From Planktothricoides raciborskii GIHE-MW2 (GTDB taxonomy: Bacteria > Cyanobacteriota > Cyanobacteriia > Cyanobacteriales > Laspinemataceae), in NCBI RefSeq assembly GCF_040564635.1, contig NZ_CP159837.1, positions 4,513,001 through 4,577,000 on the forward strand: a DNA stretch of 64,000 bases, read 5' to 3'. The position numbers were made by a program, and so were the translations under genes. Under the pieces are notes generated by a model, which saw nothing but the letters and a program-made list of their open reading frames with translations, was not told where the DNA came from and ran no database searches. Shown here in pieces: positions 26,205-34,546 of this stretch (position 1 is its first letter; every line of letters starts with the position of its first letter).

Positions 26205-26312
26205 ATCTAACTACGTTTCTTAAGATTGCTTTACATTTCTTTACTATTTTGCCGTAAATTTAGTCTATTCGCATTTTCGGAGCGATCGCTTTTTGGGGTG
26301 TGGGGTGTGGGG

Positions 26313-26867
26313 GAAGAGTGAAGAGTGAAGAGTGAAGAGTGAAGAGTGAATAGTGAATAGTGAAGAGTGAAGAGTGAATAGTGAATAGTGAATAGTGAAT
26401 AGTGAATAGTGAATAGTGAATAATAAATAATAAATAATAAATAATAAATAATAAATAATAAATAATAAATAATAAATAATAAATAATAAATAATAAATAA
26501 TAAATAATAAATAATAAATAATAAATAATAAATAATAAATAATAAATAATAAATAATAAATAATAAATAATAAATAATAAATAATAAATAATAAATAATA
26601 AATAATAAATAATAAATAATAAATAATAAATAATAAATAATAAATAATAAATAATAAATAATAAATAATAAATAATAAATAATAAATAATGAATAATGAA
26701 TAATGAATAATAAATAATGAATAATGAAGAATGAAGAATGAAGAATGAATAATGAAGAATGAAGAATGAAGAATGAATAATGAAGAATGAAGAATGAATA
26801 ATGAATAATGAATAATGAATAATGAATAATGAATAATGAATAATGAATAATGAATAGTGAATAGTGA
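26313..26867. repeat. Very long heptanucleotide tandem array (about 79 units)
   Basis: About 555 bases of uninterrupted 7-base periodicity. Blocks run in order: GTGAAGA/GTGAATA variants (26313-26415), a long homogeneous run of AATAAAT (about 26416-26690, roughly 39 units), then AATGAAT and AATGAAG variants (26690-26850) and again GTGAATA. An open leftward frame crosses it only because three heptamers make seven codons, giving an artefactual (YYLLFII)-like peptide; it is not a gene. The array fits the STRR heptamer class of filamentous cyanobacteria but is unusually long. A short run of TGATATGG units adjoins its right end. Confidence 0.95.
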
Positions 26868-26972
26868 TATGGTGATATGGTGATATTTATTTTGTACGGG
26901 CGAATGGCCATATAGCCTGACGGATTATGCTTCGCAAGGACGCCCCTACGACTTTTCACTTTCCCCCCACAC

Positions 26973-27035
26973 CCCACAGACAACAATCAACAATCAACCA
27001 TAAACAACCAACAATCAACAACCAACAATCAACCA
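26973..27035. repeat. Heptamer repeat (CAACAAT family)
   Basis: About nine units based on CAACAAT, CAACCAT and CAACCAA lie directly at the 3' end of the following leftward gene and overlap its last codons. A similar family occurs at 47730-47930. Confidence 0.75.
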
Positions 27036-27721
27036 TCAATATCAGAAATTCGGCGAGTAAAAAATCGGCCAATTCCGTATAAAGCTAAGGTCATCCCCAG
27101 CATTTCTAGATATTCTTCTAAACCAATTCGGAGTTTTTCCATCGCCCCATATCCAGTATTTAACACTTGGAATTTAAGTAGCTCCAATCCCAAAGCACCG
27201 AACAAAAAAGTAAAGATGCCGAAACCGACCAAAAATGCCGCAAAAGGATAGAATTTCCAAGTGGCTTTTAAATCTTTGAACAATAAAACCAAGGTCGCGA
27301 TCGCTATGGCAATATACAGATAAATATAAATATTGTACCAACTGCGACAGTTTTCTATCAGCAGCCAACAAAAAGGTTTATAAAAATGTTGATGAACCTT
27401 AAAAGTTTCATCAATCACAGAAACATAAAATATAATCAAACCCACGGTTATCGCCAACCGGCGAGAAGGTTTTTGACCGGGATAACTCCGATAAAACGCC
27501 AAACCCATAAACCCGCAAGCGACAAAAAATAATTGCACCGCTGAAAACAAAGAGGGCAGATTTTGAAATCCATTAAAATCGATGATCGCCGGACTTTTTC
27601 CCCACAACCAGACAGTAATTAGATAAATGGATAATAAAACTAATTCAAAGGCTATCAAAGTCCCTAACAATAAATTATTCAATCGGGCGACTTGATTTGC
27701 GCTAATTTTGATTCTATTCAT
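27029..27721 (-). CDS. Conserved multi-pass membrane protein of unknown function
   Basis: A 230-residue protein with about six hydrophobic segments (near 17-38, 55-75, 88-105, 127-147, 156-178 and 205-222). Conserved-looking charged residues lie at the membrane edges: VIDETFKVHQHFYKP in the middle and RIGLEEYLEMLGMTLALYG near the C terminus. Repeated Glu/His pairs in such positions could bind metal or protons, but I know no function for this family. The C terminus reaches into a heptamer repeat. A truncated paralogue lies immediately upstream, showing that the gene arose from or underwent tandem duplication. Confidence 0.75.
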   Translation of the reverse strand: MNRIKISANQVARLNNLLLGTLIAFELVLLSIYLITVWLWGKSPAIIDFNGFQNLPSLFSAVQLFFVACGFMGLAFYRSYPGQKPSRRLAITVGLIIFYVSVIDETFKVHQHFYKPFCWLLIENCRSWYNIYIYLYIAIAIATLVLLFKDLKATWKFYPFAAFLVGFGIFTFLFGALGLELLKFQVLNTGYGAMEKLRIGLEEYLEMLGMTLALYGIGRFFTRRISDIDG

Positions 27722-27765
27722 AAAATTAACTGTTTAATTATTAGTTTCTTAATTTGTGTTTAAGA

Positions 27766-27954
27766 TTAAAATAAGAGAATCGATGCTTGTAATGTGGGGA
27801 TAGTCAGGCGACCATCCATATCAAAAAGGGCATAAACTTCTCGGTTCAGTAACACACCGCCCAGGTAAATTGTCGCGATCGCTACTTCGCAGAAAATTAA
27901 GCCACTAATCCAGTAGTGGATCGCCCGTTTAATCAGTTGTGAGTTGATATTCAT
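27766..27954 (-). pseudogene. Truncated paralogue of the downstream membrane protein
   Basis: A 62-residue frame whose N terminus and middle parallel the intact gene that follows: a first membrane segment, then VYALFDMDGRLTIPTLQASILLF against AIIDFNGFQNLPSLFSAVQLFF in the neighbour. It ends at a stop just where the second membrane segment should begin, and no continuation is found in the 44 bases before the next start. I read it as a remnant of a tandem duplication. A functional single-pass peptide is a less likely alternative. Confidence 0.6.
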
Positions 27955-28125
27955 TGATATAAATTTCTCGGTTAATTGTAGATCGGCTGTGTATATTAAC
28001 TTACCAAATGGTCATTAATTCCTGACAATTCCGGCATCGGCATCGCAAAACCTCTTAATTCATCTTAGAATATCTTAGAATATCTTAGAATATGTTAGCA
28101 TATAAATATCCGCGAATCGATCGCC

Positions 28126-28408
28126 ATTCCCCTTGATCGCGAGGTAGTGGCAAAATTACGCCAGGAAATCCAGCAAGGGAATACGATTTTATATTTAGGA
28201 TTTAGGAGATAATGCCGGGGAAATTGTCTGCGATCGCCTCTTAATCGAACAACTTACCCTAGAAAAAATCACTTATGTAGTCAGAGTAAATCTGATTATT
28301 AATCATGTCACAATTGGCGATGATCAAATCGTAGGAATCACCGAAATTGTCCCGGTAATTCACAACGGTTCTGATGCCCCTGGAACAGTGTTATCAGTTT
28401 GCTTTTAA
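28126..28408 (+). pseudogene. Remnant of a DUF89/ARMT1-like phosphatase gene
   Basis: The frame from 28126 reads IPLDREVVAKLRQEIQQGN and TILYLG. A seven-base tandem duplication (ATTTAGG twice near 28190-28206) then shifts the frame. After removing one copy, the reading continues DNAGEIVCDRLLIEQL, then KITYVVRVNLIINHVT and IVPVIHNGSDAPGTVLS before a stop at 28406. LGDNAGE and the NGSDAPGT motif identify the metal-dependent DUF89 phosphatase family, which removes damaged sugar phosphates. The N-terminal two thirds and the extreme C terminus are missing, so the gene is dead. Confidence 0.75.
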
Positions 28409-28462
28409 GCCCTAAATCCATGCCGGAATGCTTCGCCCATACTGAAAACCGCAGGAAAAAAT

Positions 28463-28933
28463 ATGAAAACTAAAACATCATTGTTTGGTTTAATTACTGG
28501 GATAATTTTGGCAGTTTTTCCTCAGACCGTGAACGCCAATCCCTTAACCGCAACAGTGGAAAAAATTACCGATGGCGATACCGTTGTTTTGAATCAAGGA
28601 GGGAGATCGATTACCACTCAACTTGCTTGTATTGATTCTCCTGACTGGGTCAATGGACAACCAGAATCAAACGCCCAAAACTCCAAAAATCGTTTAACTC
28701 AACTGATTCCCGTTGGTTCATCGGTGCAATATTATGATTTGGGAACCATTAACAGTGGCCGAGTTTTAGCGGTGATTTTTAGCGGAAATCGTAATATTAA
28801 TTTACTTATGGTCGCCGAAGGACAAGCCCAATTACATAATAGTTTCCGCCAAACTTGTCGAACCTCTGCGGATGCCCTCGCGGACGCGGAAAGTAATGCC
28901 AAAAATCAACGGTTAGGAATGTGGAATAATTAA
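28463..28933 (+). CDS. Secreted thermonuclease (SNase)-family nuclease
   Basis: A 156-residue protein with a cleavable signal peptide (MKTKTSLFGLITGIILAVFP, probable cut after VNANP). The staphylococcal-nuclease-like OB fold follows: ATVEKITDGDTVVLN, then TTQLACIDSPDW and SGRVLAVIF, and the closing NAKNQRLGMWNN. The first calcium-ligand Asp (DGDTV) and the distal active-site Arg (GRVLA) are present. The Arg normally at the position before LACID is Gln, and the general-base Glu after the SP pair appears as Asp. Activity may therefore be altered. A strong terminator follows the stop after about 55 bases. Confidence 0.82.
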   Translation: MKTKTSLFGLITGIILAVFPQTVNANPLTATVEKITDGDTVVLNQGGRSITTQLACIDSPDWVNGQPESNAQNSKNRLTQLIPVGSSVQYYDLGTINSGRVLAVIFSGNRNINLLMVAEGQAQLHNSFRQTCRTSADALADAESNAKNQRLGMWNN

Positions 28934-28985
28934 GGATATTGATTCAGATCAATGGATTAGGGGCGGGTTTCAAACTCGGTTTATT

Positions 28986-29020
28986 GAAAAAACCCGGTTG
29001 CTTCAAGAAACCGGGTTTTT
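28986..29020. terminator. Bidirectional terminator of AACCCGGTTTCT type
   Basis: AAAAACCCGGTT and AACCGGGTTTTT form a stem with the loop GCTTCAAGA between convergent genes. The A and T tracts on both sides should end transcription from either direction. Confidence 0.8.
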
Positions 29021-29043
29021 GCGCCTAAATTCAACCGGGGGAA

Positions 29044-31152
29044 TTAGACAGTAGTAGTCAGGTTATAAGGTTGGGTCAATTTATCAAGCTGTTGGACTAA
29101 TAAACTGAGGAATAAACCCACGTCGGTGACAACTCCCGTTGATTCCACCGAACCGCGATCGCTCAGTTTAGTCACCACTGCGGGGTTAATATCTACGCAG
29201 ACCATTTTCACTCCTGCTGGGGTCATATTGCCCACCCCAATGGAGTGCAACATGGACGATAACATCAGAATCATGTCGGTATTTTTCAACAGATGAGTAT
29301 ATTCTGCTTGGGCTTTAATCAGATCCATTTGAGTATCCGGTAACGGCCCATCATCCCGAATAGAACCCGCGAGAGAGAATGGCACATTATTCTTGACGCA
29401 TTCATAGAAAATGCCACGAGTCAGTAAGCCTTGATCCACCGCAGCGGCAATGCTGCCACAACGACGAATGGAGTTAATCACTTTCAGGTGATGTCGGTGC
29501 CCACCGCGAACGGCGACTCCCCGTTTCATGTCCACACCGAGAGAAGTACCCATTAAAGATTGTTCTATGTCATGGACTGCGATCGCATTCCCACCGAGGA
29601 GGGCTTGCACATAACCTTCGCGGATCAATTTGGCTAAATGTTCGCCACCTCCGGTATGGATCACCACTGGGCCTGCGGTGACGACCACTTTGCCACCGCG
29701 ATCGCGAACTTGCCGCAATTCCCAAGCCACTTGTTCCACCACCAACTCGACCCGGCGTTCGCTGGACACACTGCCGGACATAAAGCTAAATTCCTGCTTA
29801 CTGTCGCGGGTTTCTGGCTTGCGTACCGTGCGGATCCCTTGCACATCCACCACCACATCTTCCCCGACTTCTAAATCGCGCAGGAGTTTGCACCGGGCTA
29901 CCGGGCCTTCGGCAGTATGGGTAATCGCGATCGCGCCATCCATCCGCTGATTTTGCAATCGAATCCACTGTCCGTGAACGCGGACTTCCGTCGGATAAAT
30001 CGTCGTCACATAGAAATCATCTGGGGCGACACCATTTTGCAACACCGGCTGTAGTTGGGCATCCCGTTCATCTTGGGGCAAATTCACCGCACCCAAATTA
30101 ATTAACTGGGAAACGATTTCTTCCATCATGCCGTGAGACGGGGCCGAAACCTTAACCTCTGCTTTAGAGGTACTTTGGCGCTGTTCTCCCAACTGAAAAC
30201 TCAGGACTTGGAAACTGCCGCCTCCTTCCACAATTTTATCCAGAGCCCGGTTCATCAACCCAGAATCAAGCAAATGTCCTTCCAGGCGAATAATCCGACT
30301 TTCCACCGGCACATTGGCATGATGCTCAACTTGAATGGGTTCCGTACTCCGCAAGGTCAAACACTTGGCAGCGCCTCCCGCTTTGATAAATTCATTCAGA
30401 GGAGTTTCGATCACTTGGAAGCCAACTTTCGCCAACTGCTGTTTTAGGTCATTACTGACTTGGTTCATCACCACCGTATGACCAATATTCACCGCATTGC
30501 AGGCAAACTTGACCGCATCAGCTTCTTGAATGGCGATCCGTTTTTCAGCGGGTACGCGCATTTCAATAATGCGGTTGGAGTAGAAGTCAAAAGCCGGAGG
30601 ATAATAGAGTAAATAACCTCCCGTCAGAGGACAGAAGCAAGTATCTAGGTGATAGAAACGTTCATCCACCAGTTGCAGGGAAACCACCTCAATATCTAAC
30701 CATTTGGCTAGATAAGAGTGAGAGTCTAGTTCTGAACGGAAACCATAACCCGCCCATAACCAGTTGCCGCCGCGATCCAGTAAAGCATCTCCAGCCCCTT
30801 CAAAGGGTAAATCTTTCGGCAATTCATAAACGGTGTAGCCTTGTTTTTGGAACCAATCTTTAAAATAGGGTTCTTCTCCTTGGCGTTCTTTGTGGAAAAA
30901 CCGGCTGACAACCGCCACTTGACCCAAAACCACACCAGCATTAGCGGTGAAAACCATATCTGGCCAACCCTGTTGGGGCTCCACCAGGTCAACGATCGCG
31001 TGTTCTTTGAGGACTTTGTAGAGACCTTCCCATTGTTCTGTGGCGCGATCGCGTGAGGATTTGTGAATATTCCCCTCCATCCACGGATTAATTACATAGT
31101 CCACTTCGTAGTGGTGGGGAGGGCACATGAGAATGCGAATATCAGAAGACAT
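29044..31152 (-). CDS. argZ: Bifunctional arginine dihydrolase / ornithine cyclodeaminase
   Basis: The 702-residue protein matches the cyanobacterial ArgZ/AgrE enzymes in length and motifs. The N-terminal guanidine-modifying domain converts arginine to ornithine, CO2 and ammonia; residues described as catalytic fall at identical positions, Asn71 (TANAGV), His168 (HLDTCFC) and Cys264 (GGAAKCLTLRS). The C-terminal part (from about residue 280) corresponds to the ornithine cyclodeaminase-like domain that yields proline in AgrE of Anabaena. The enzyme works downstream of cyanophycin breakdown and feeds the ornithine-ammonia cycle. The gene is single and leftward. Its 1.1 kb upstream region contains a triple repeat with terminator-like hairpins pointing toward it. 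Confidence 0.92.
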   Translation of the reverse strand: MSSDIRILMCPPHHYEVDYVINPWMEGNIHKSSRDRATEQWEGLYKVLKEHAIVDLVEPQQGWPDMVFTANAGVVLGQVAVVSRFFHKERQGEEPYFKDWFQKQGYTVYELPKDLPFEGAGDALLDRGGNWLWAGYGFRSELDSHSYLAKWLDIEVVSLQLVDERFYHLDTCFCPLTGGYLLYYPPAFDFYSNRIIEMRVPAEKRIAIQEADAVKFACNAVNIGHTVVMNQVSNDLKQQLAKVGFQVIETPLNEFIKAGGAAKCLTLRSTEPIQVEHHANVPVESRIIRLEGHLLDSGLMNRALDKIVEGGGSFQVLSFQLGEQRQSTSKAEVKVSAPSHGMMEEIVSQLINLGAVNLPQDERDAQLQPVLQNGVAPDDFYVTTIYPTEVRVHGQWIRLQNQRMDGAIAITHTAEGPVARCKLLRDLEVGEDVVVDVQGIRTVRKPETRDSKQEFSFMSGSVSSERRVELVVEQVAWELRQVRDRGGKVVVTAGPVVIHTGGGEHLAKLIREGYVQALLGGNAIAVHDIEQSLMGTSLGVDMKRGVAVRGGHRHHLKVINSIRRCGSIAAAVDQGLLTRGIFYECVKNNVPFSLAGSIRDDGPLPDTQMDLIKAQAEYTHLLKNTDMILMLSSMLHSIGVGNMTPAGVKMVCVDINPAVVTKLSDRGSVESTGVVTDVGLFLSLLVQQLDKLTQPYNLTTTV

Positions 31153-31739
31153 ATTTACGCGCTAATTAATGAGTAATTTGTACGGAGAGTCAATTTAGTT
31201 AGTAATTTTGTGTCACCGTCACACAAAACTAACGGCTCTGGTTAGCAGAACTTTTTTCAGAAATCTGGAATGTTTGCAGTCAGCAAGCCAACTTTTCATT
31301 TTATCACAGCATTCCGGGCGCAATGCTTCCGTCCTGACATTTGTTTGTAAATCTTGTGAATATTGTTCAGTCTGAATATTCTGGGGATTTCTGCGGCTTG
31401 CCGGGGATGATTTGCCGGGGAGAAACTCTTCAGGGGGTCAAGTCCCTAGGTCGCTGAATTATTTTTTTGATATTTTCGCTAATCTGGCTAATTTAAATCC
31501 ACAAAAAAACGCTATTTTTAATATTAAAAAATATTTTTTTTAGAATTAATTAAATATCAATTAACTTAAATTAAATCTTATTAATAAAGCACCTTAAATA
31601 TATTTAAATTACCATCAATATATTGAAATAATCGATGCAAAACCATCAAGATGTGGCGATAGGTAGTTTGATGTATTAAAAGTTCTTAAAAGGACAATCT
31701 ATCCGCTTACTTTGTCCCTAACCGCACCGTCCACCAATC
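31153..31739. other. Upstream region of argZ, no gene seen
   Basis: This 590-base stretch between argZ and the 124-base repeats includes an AT-rich segment (31495-31640). It probably carries the argZ promoter and, perhaps, NtcA or other nitrogen-control sites, but I found no clear GTA-N8-TAC site with a positioned -10 box. No reading frame is supported. Confidence 0.45.
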
Positions 31740-32116
31740 CAAAAAAACCCCCAGGTGAAACCTAGGGGGGAGCCATAAGGGTGCATTTATATATAAGATT
31801 TCGACTCTACTTTGCCCTAATCCGGAAATTTGGCAAAAGTTGAAAAAAATTTTTCCCCTGGGCAAAAAAACCCCCCAGGGGAAACCTAGGGGGGAGCCAT
31901 CAGGGTGCATTTATATATAAGATTTCGACTCTACTTTGCCCTAATCCGGAAATTTGGCAAAAGTTGAAAAAAATTTTTCCCCTGGGCAAAAAAACCCCCC
32001 AGGGGAAACCTAGGGGGGAGCCATCAGGGTGCATTTATATATAAGATTTCGACTCTACTCTGCCCTAATCCGGAAATTTGGCAAAAGTTGAAAAAAATTT
32101 TTCCCCTGGGCAAAAA
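31740..32116 (-). repeat. Three tandem 124-base repeats, each with a leftward terminator-like hairpin
   Basis: Three nearly identical units with an exact period of 124 bases (GAGCCAT ends at 31776, 31900 and 32024). Differences are few: CAGGTGAAA versus CAGGGGAAA, CATAAGG versus CATCAGG, and TACTTTG versus TACTCTG. Read on the minus strand, each unit has CCCCCCTAGG-TTTCC-CCTGGGGGG followed by seven T, a classic terminator. A competing perfect 11-base stem TTTCCCCTGGG/CCCAGGGGAAA (31852-31862 with 31874-31884) overlaps it. Each unit also has a TATATATAA box about 30 bases before the hairpin on that strand. Tandem small RNA genes or a stacked attenuator are possible. Confidence 0.85.
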
Positions 32117-32257
32117 ATCTGACTCCCAACCGATCGCCTCCCTAGGCTAAATCCCCGAAATAGCCGGTTTTCCAATGAGTCCTGGGGATTCATTGGAACT
32201 TGTAAATCCCTGCGATCGCAACTAAACTGAAATTTTCCTAGAGTAAAGGAGATCGTG

Positions 32258-32608
32258 ATGGCTTGGTTAAAAGCTTTGGCTGAAGATGCCCTAAAGACCG
32301 GAGGACGACAAGTGGTAGAAGTTGCCCAACGCAAAATTCTGCTGCTTAACCATGAGGGTCAAGTCTATGCGATCGCCAATCAATGTCCTCATTTAAAATT
32401 GCCCATGAATAAAGGCAAAATCACTGATGGTGCGATCGTCTGTCCTTGGCACCGCAGTGCCTTTGACCTTTGCAGCGGCGAAGTCAAAGACTGGACACCC
32501 TTTCCCCCGGTCGTAGGCAAAGTCATGGCAATGGTTTCCGCAGAAAAAACCCTGCCGGTTTTTCCCACTCGTATAGAAGACGGCAGTATTTGGGTTGATG
32601 TCGAATAA
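32258..32608 (+). CDS. Rieske-type 2Fe-2S protein
   Basis: A 116-residue soluble Rieske ferredoxin-like protein. The cluster ligands are C43-P-H45 (NQCPHLKLPM) and C62-P-W-H65 (IVCPWHRSAF), the spacing of Rieske domains of the NirD/BphF type. It lacks a membrane anchor, so it is not the cytochrome b6f subunit. It probably carries electrons to an oxygenase or other partner not encoded nearby. ATG 32258 is chosen over the GTG at 32255 because AAAGGAG ends seven bases before it. Confidence 0.88.
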   Translation: MAWLKALAEDALKTGGRQVVEVAQRKILLLNHEGQVYAIANQCPHLKLPMNKGKITDGAIVCPWHRSAFDLCSGEVKDWTPFPPVVGKVMAMVSAEKTLPVFPTRIEDGSIWVDVE

Positions 32609-32928
32609 ATTTCTGGCTTCTACTGCCCAATCATTGATTCATTGATTCGGAAACATCTCATATTTCGCGATCGACGGGTAGGGGCTTTCGCATTCGGGCA
32701 AAGGATTTATGAGCAAAAAGCCCAAAATTTTTACCCGTAGGCTGAAAGCCTTCTCGAAGAGTATGCGAAAGCCCTTACAGATAAAAGACGATATAAAAGA
32801 CGCATATTCTAACCTCCAAGGCGCGATATTGCATCCGCAACGCCGAAGCGCGATCGCCTACTTCCGTCTTATAAAAGATAAAATAAACATAAGTTATCAA
32901 AAAATATCAAAAATTAACCCAATCAAAA
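32609..32928. other. Intergenic region shared in part with the downstream duplicate
   Basis: The 320-base gap contains words such as CTTACAGATAAAAGA and GCGATCGCCTACTTCCGTCT (about 32858) that recur upstream of the second Uma2 gene (33542-33610). The duplicated segment therefore includes flanking DNA. An open frame at 32709 overlaps the Uma2 start and looks fortuitous. Confidence 0.5.
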
Positions 32929-33507
32929 ATGATTACCTCAGAACCGATTATTTTAAACCTAAAAACCGTCAACCTAAGCGACGAGCAATTTTATCAACTC
33001 TGCCAAATCAATGAAAATTGGCGACTAGAACAAACTGCCCAAGGAGAATTAATCATCATGCCCCCAGTTGGAGGAATTAGCGGGAACCGAGAATCGGATT
33101 TAAACGCAGATGTAGTAATTTGGAACCGTCAAACACAACTCGGAAAAGTGTTTAGTTCATCCACAATTTTCATCTTACCCAATGGGGGTAAACGCTCCCC
33201 GGATGTGGCTTGGGTTGCCAACTCTCGCTGGTCAGCCCTTACCGTGGAACAACAAGAAAAATTTGTGCCAATTTGTCCTGATTTTGTCATAGAATTAAGG
33301 TCGCAGACTGACTCATTAAACCAACGGCAAGAAAAAATGCAGGAATATCTCAATAGTGGTTTACAATTAGGGTGGTTAATCGACCCGCAAAACCAACAAG
33401 TAGAAATTTACCGACCAAATCAACCCAGAGAAATCGTTAAACTGCCCACCACTTTATCTGGGGAAAATATCTTACCGGAATTTACGCTAGAATTGCCGGT
33501 TTTTTGA
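32929..33507 (+). CDS. Uma2 family endonuclease-like protein, copy A
   Basis: A 192-residue DUF820/Uma2 protein with a PD-(D/E)xK-type core: QGELIIMPPVGGISGNRE in the N-terminal half, then the catalytic SPDVAWV (Asp) and PDFVIELRSQTD (Glu). The family is hugely expanded in cyanobacteria and its DNA target and role are unknown; links to mobile elements or genome defence have been suggested. This copy and the next are separated by 811 bases and are almost identical except for a short block near residues 59-65 (ADVVIW here, GFLWLW there). The start MITSEPIILNL is shared by both copies. Confidence 0.88.
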   Translation: MITSEPIILNLKTVNLSDEQFYQLCQINENWRLEQTAQGELIIMPPVGGISGNRESDLNADVVIWNRQTQLGKVFSSSTIFILPNGGKRSPDVAWVANSRWSALTVEQQEKFVPICPDFVIELRSQTDSLNQRQEKMQEYLNSGLQLGWLIDPQNQQVEIYRPNQPREIVKLPTTLSGENILPEFTLELPVF

Positions 33508-33739
33508 GCATAAATCAAAAAAATGTAGCCGGAATGCCAAAGCCATTACAGATAAAAGATGCATCTTATAAACTGATATACGCGATCGCCTACTTCCGTC
33601 TTATAAACGCTAAAATAAACAAAAATGCAAAATTATTCTCAAAAGCGCCCCTTTTTAAGGGCGGTTGGGGGGATCGATCCGGTATGAAATCGAGAATTGT
33701 CTAATAAACACAAATTATCAAAAATTAGCCCAATCAAAA

Positions 33740-34318
33740 ATGATTACCTCAGAACCGATTATTTTAAACCTAAAAACCGTCAACCTAAGCGACGAGCAAT
33801 TTTATCAACTCTGCCAAATCAATGAAAATTGGCGACTAGAACAAACTGCCCAAGGAGAATTAATCATCATGCCCCCAGTTGGAGGAATTAGCGGGAACCG
33901 AGAATCGGATTTAAACGGGTTTCTTTGGCTGTGGAACCGTCAAACACAACTCGGAAAAGTGTTTAGTTCATCCACAATTTTCATCTTACCCAATGGGGGT
34001 AAACGCTCCCCGGATGTCGCTTGGGTTGCCAACTCTCGCTGGTCAGCCCTTACCGTGGAACAACAAGAAAAATTTGTGCCAATTTGTCCTGATTTTGTCA
34101 TAGAATTAAGGTCGCGGACTGACCCATTAAACCAACTGCAAGAAAAAATGCAGGAATATCTCAATAGTGGTTTACAATTAGGTTGGTTAATCGACCCACA
34201 AAACCAACAAGTAGAAATTTATCGACCAAATCAACCCAGACAAATCGTTAAACTGCCCACCACTTTATCTGGGGAAAATATCTTACCGGAATTTACGCTA
34301 GAATTGCCGGTTTTTTGA
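33740..34318 (+). CDS. Uma2 family endonuclease-like protein, copy B
   Basis: A tandem duplicate of the preceding gene, again 192 residues with SPDVAWV and PDFVIELRSRTD. The frame is open 25 codons upstream, but ATG 33740 is the start shared with copy A. Besides the divergent patch after ESDLN, only about eight scattered base changes separate the copies, two or three of them silent. The duplication must therefore be recent, or the copies are kept alike by gene conversion. Either copy could be redundant. The two lie in the same direction and might share a transcript. Confidence 0.88.
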   Translation: MITSEPIILNLKTVNLSDEQFYQLCQINENWRLEQTAQGELIIMPPVGGISGNRESDLNGFLWLWNRQTQLGKVFSSSTIFILPNGGKRSPDVAWVANSRWSALTVEQQEKFVPICPDFVIELRSRTDPLNQLQEKMQEYLNSGLQLGWLIDPQNQQVEIYRPNQPRQIVKLPTTLSGENILPEFTLELPVF

Positions 34319-34546
34319 AATCAATTCTTCAGTAATTTGGTATGATACCCTGCTACTCTTCGGGATCTACTCCTAAAGTAATTGTAGAGTGGGCAGCGGC
34401 GATCGCGCTTAATTTAAGAAGACCATTTTTATAGCTGCCCACCTCCTACATAATTAATGGTGGGCAGCTATGAAAATTTATTGGTTTGGATCATAAATTG
34501 TCAAATGCTGCCCACCCTACAAAAATACTACAAAAATACAAAATTG

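Noticed and set aside
26231-26986. A 251-codon leftward open frame with a YYLLFII-like repeat protein
   Set aside because: It is a translation of the heptamer DNA array; 21 bases give seven codons, so the frame stays open without being a gene.
31707-32334. Leftward frames encoding MHPDGSPLGFPWGVF-like repeats
   Set aside because: They follow the 124-base repeats and have no protein-family support; a repeated RNA structure explains the sequence better.
32709-33014. Rightward frame of 101 codons before Uma2 copy A
   Set aside because: It overlaps the true Uma2 start in another frame and crosses duplicated non-coding DNA; its sequence is low-complexity and lysine-rich.
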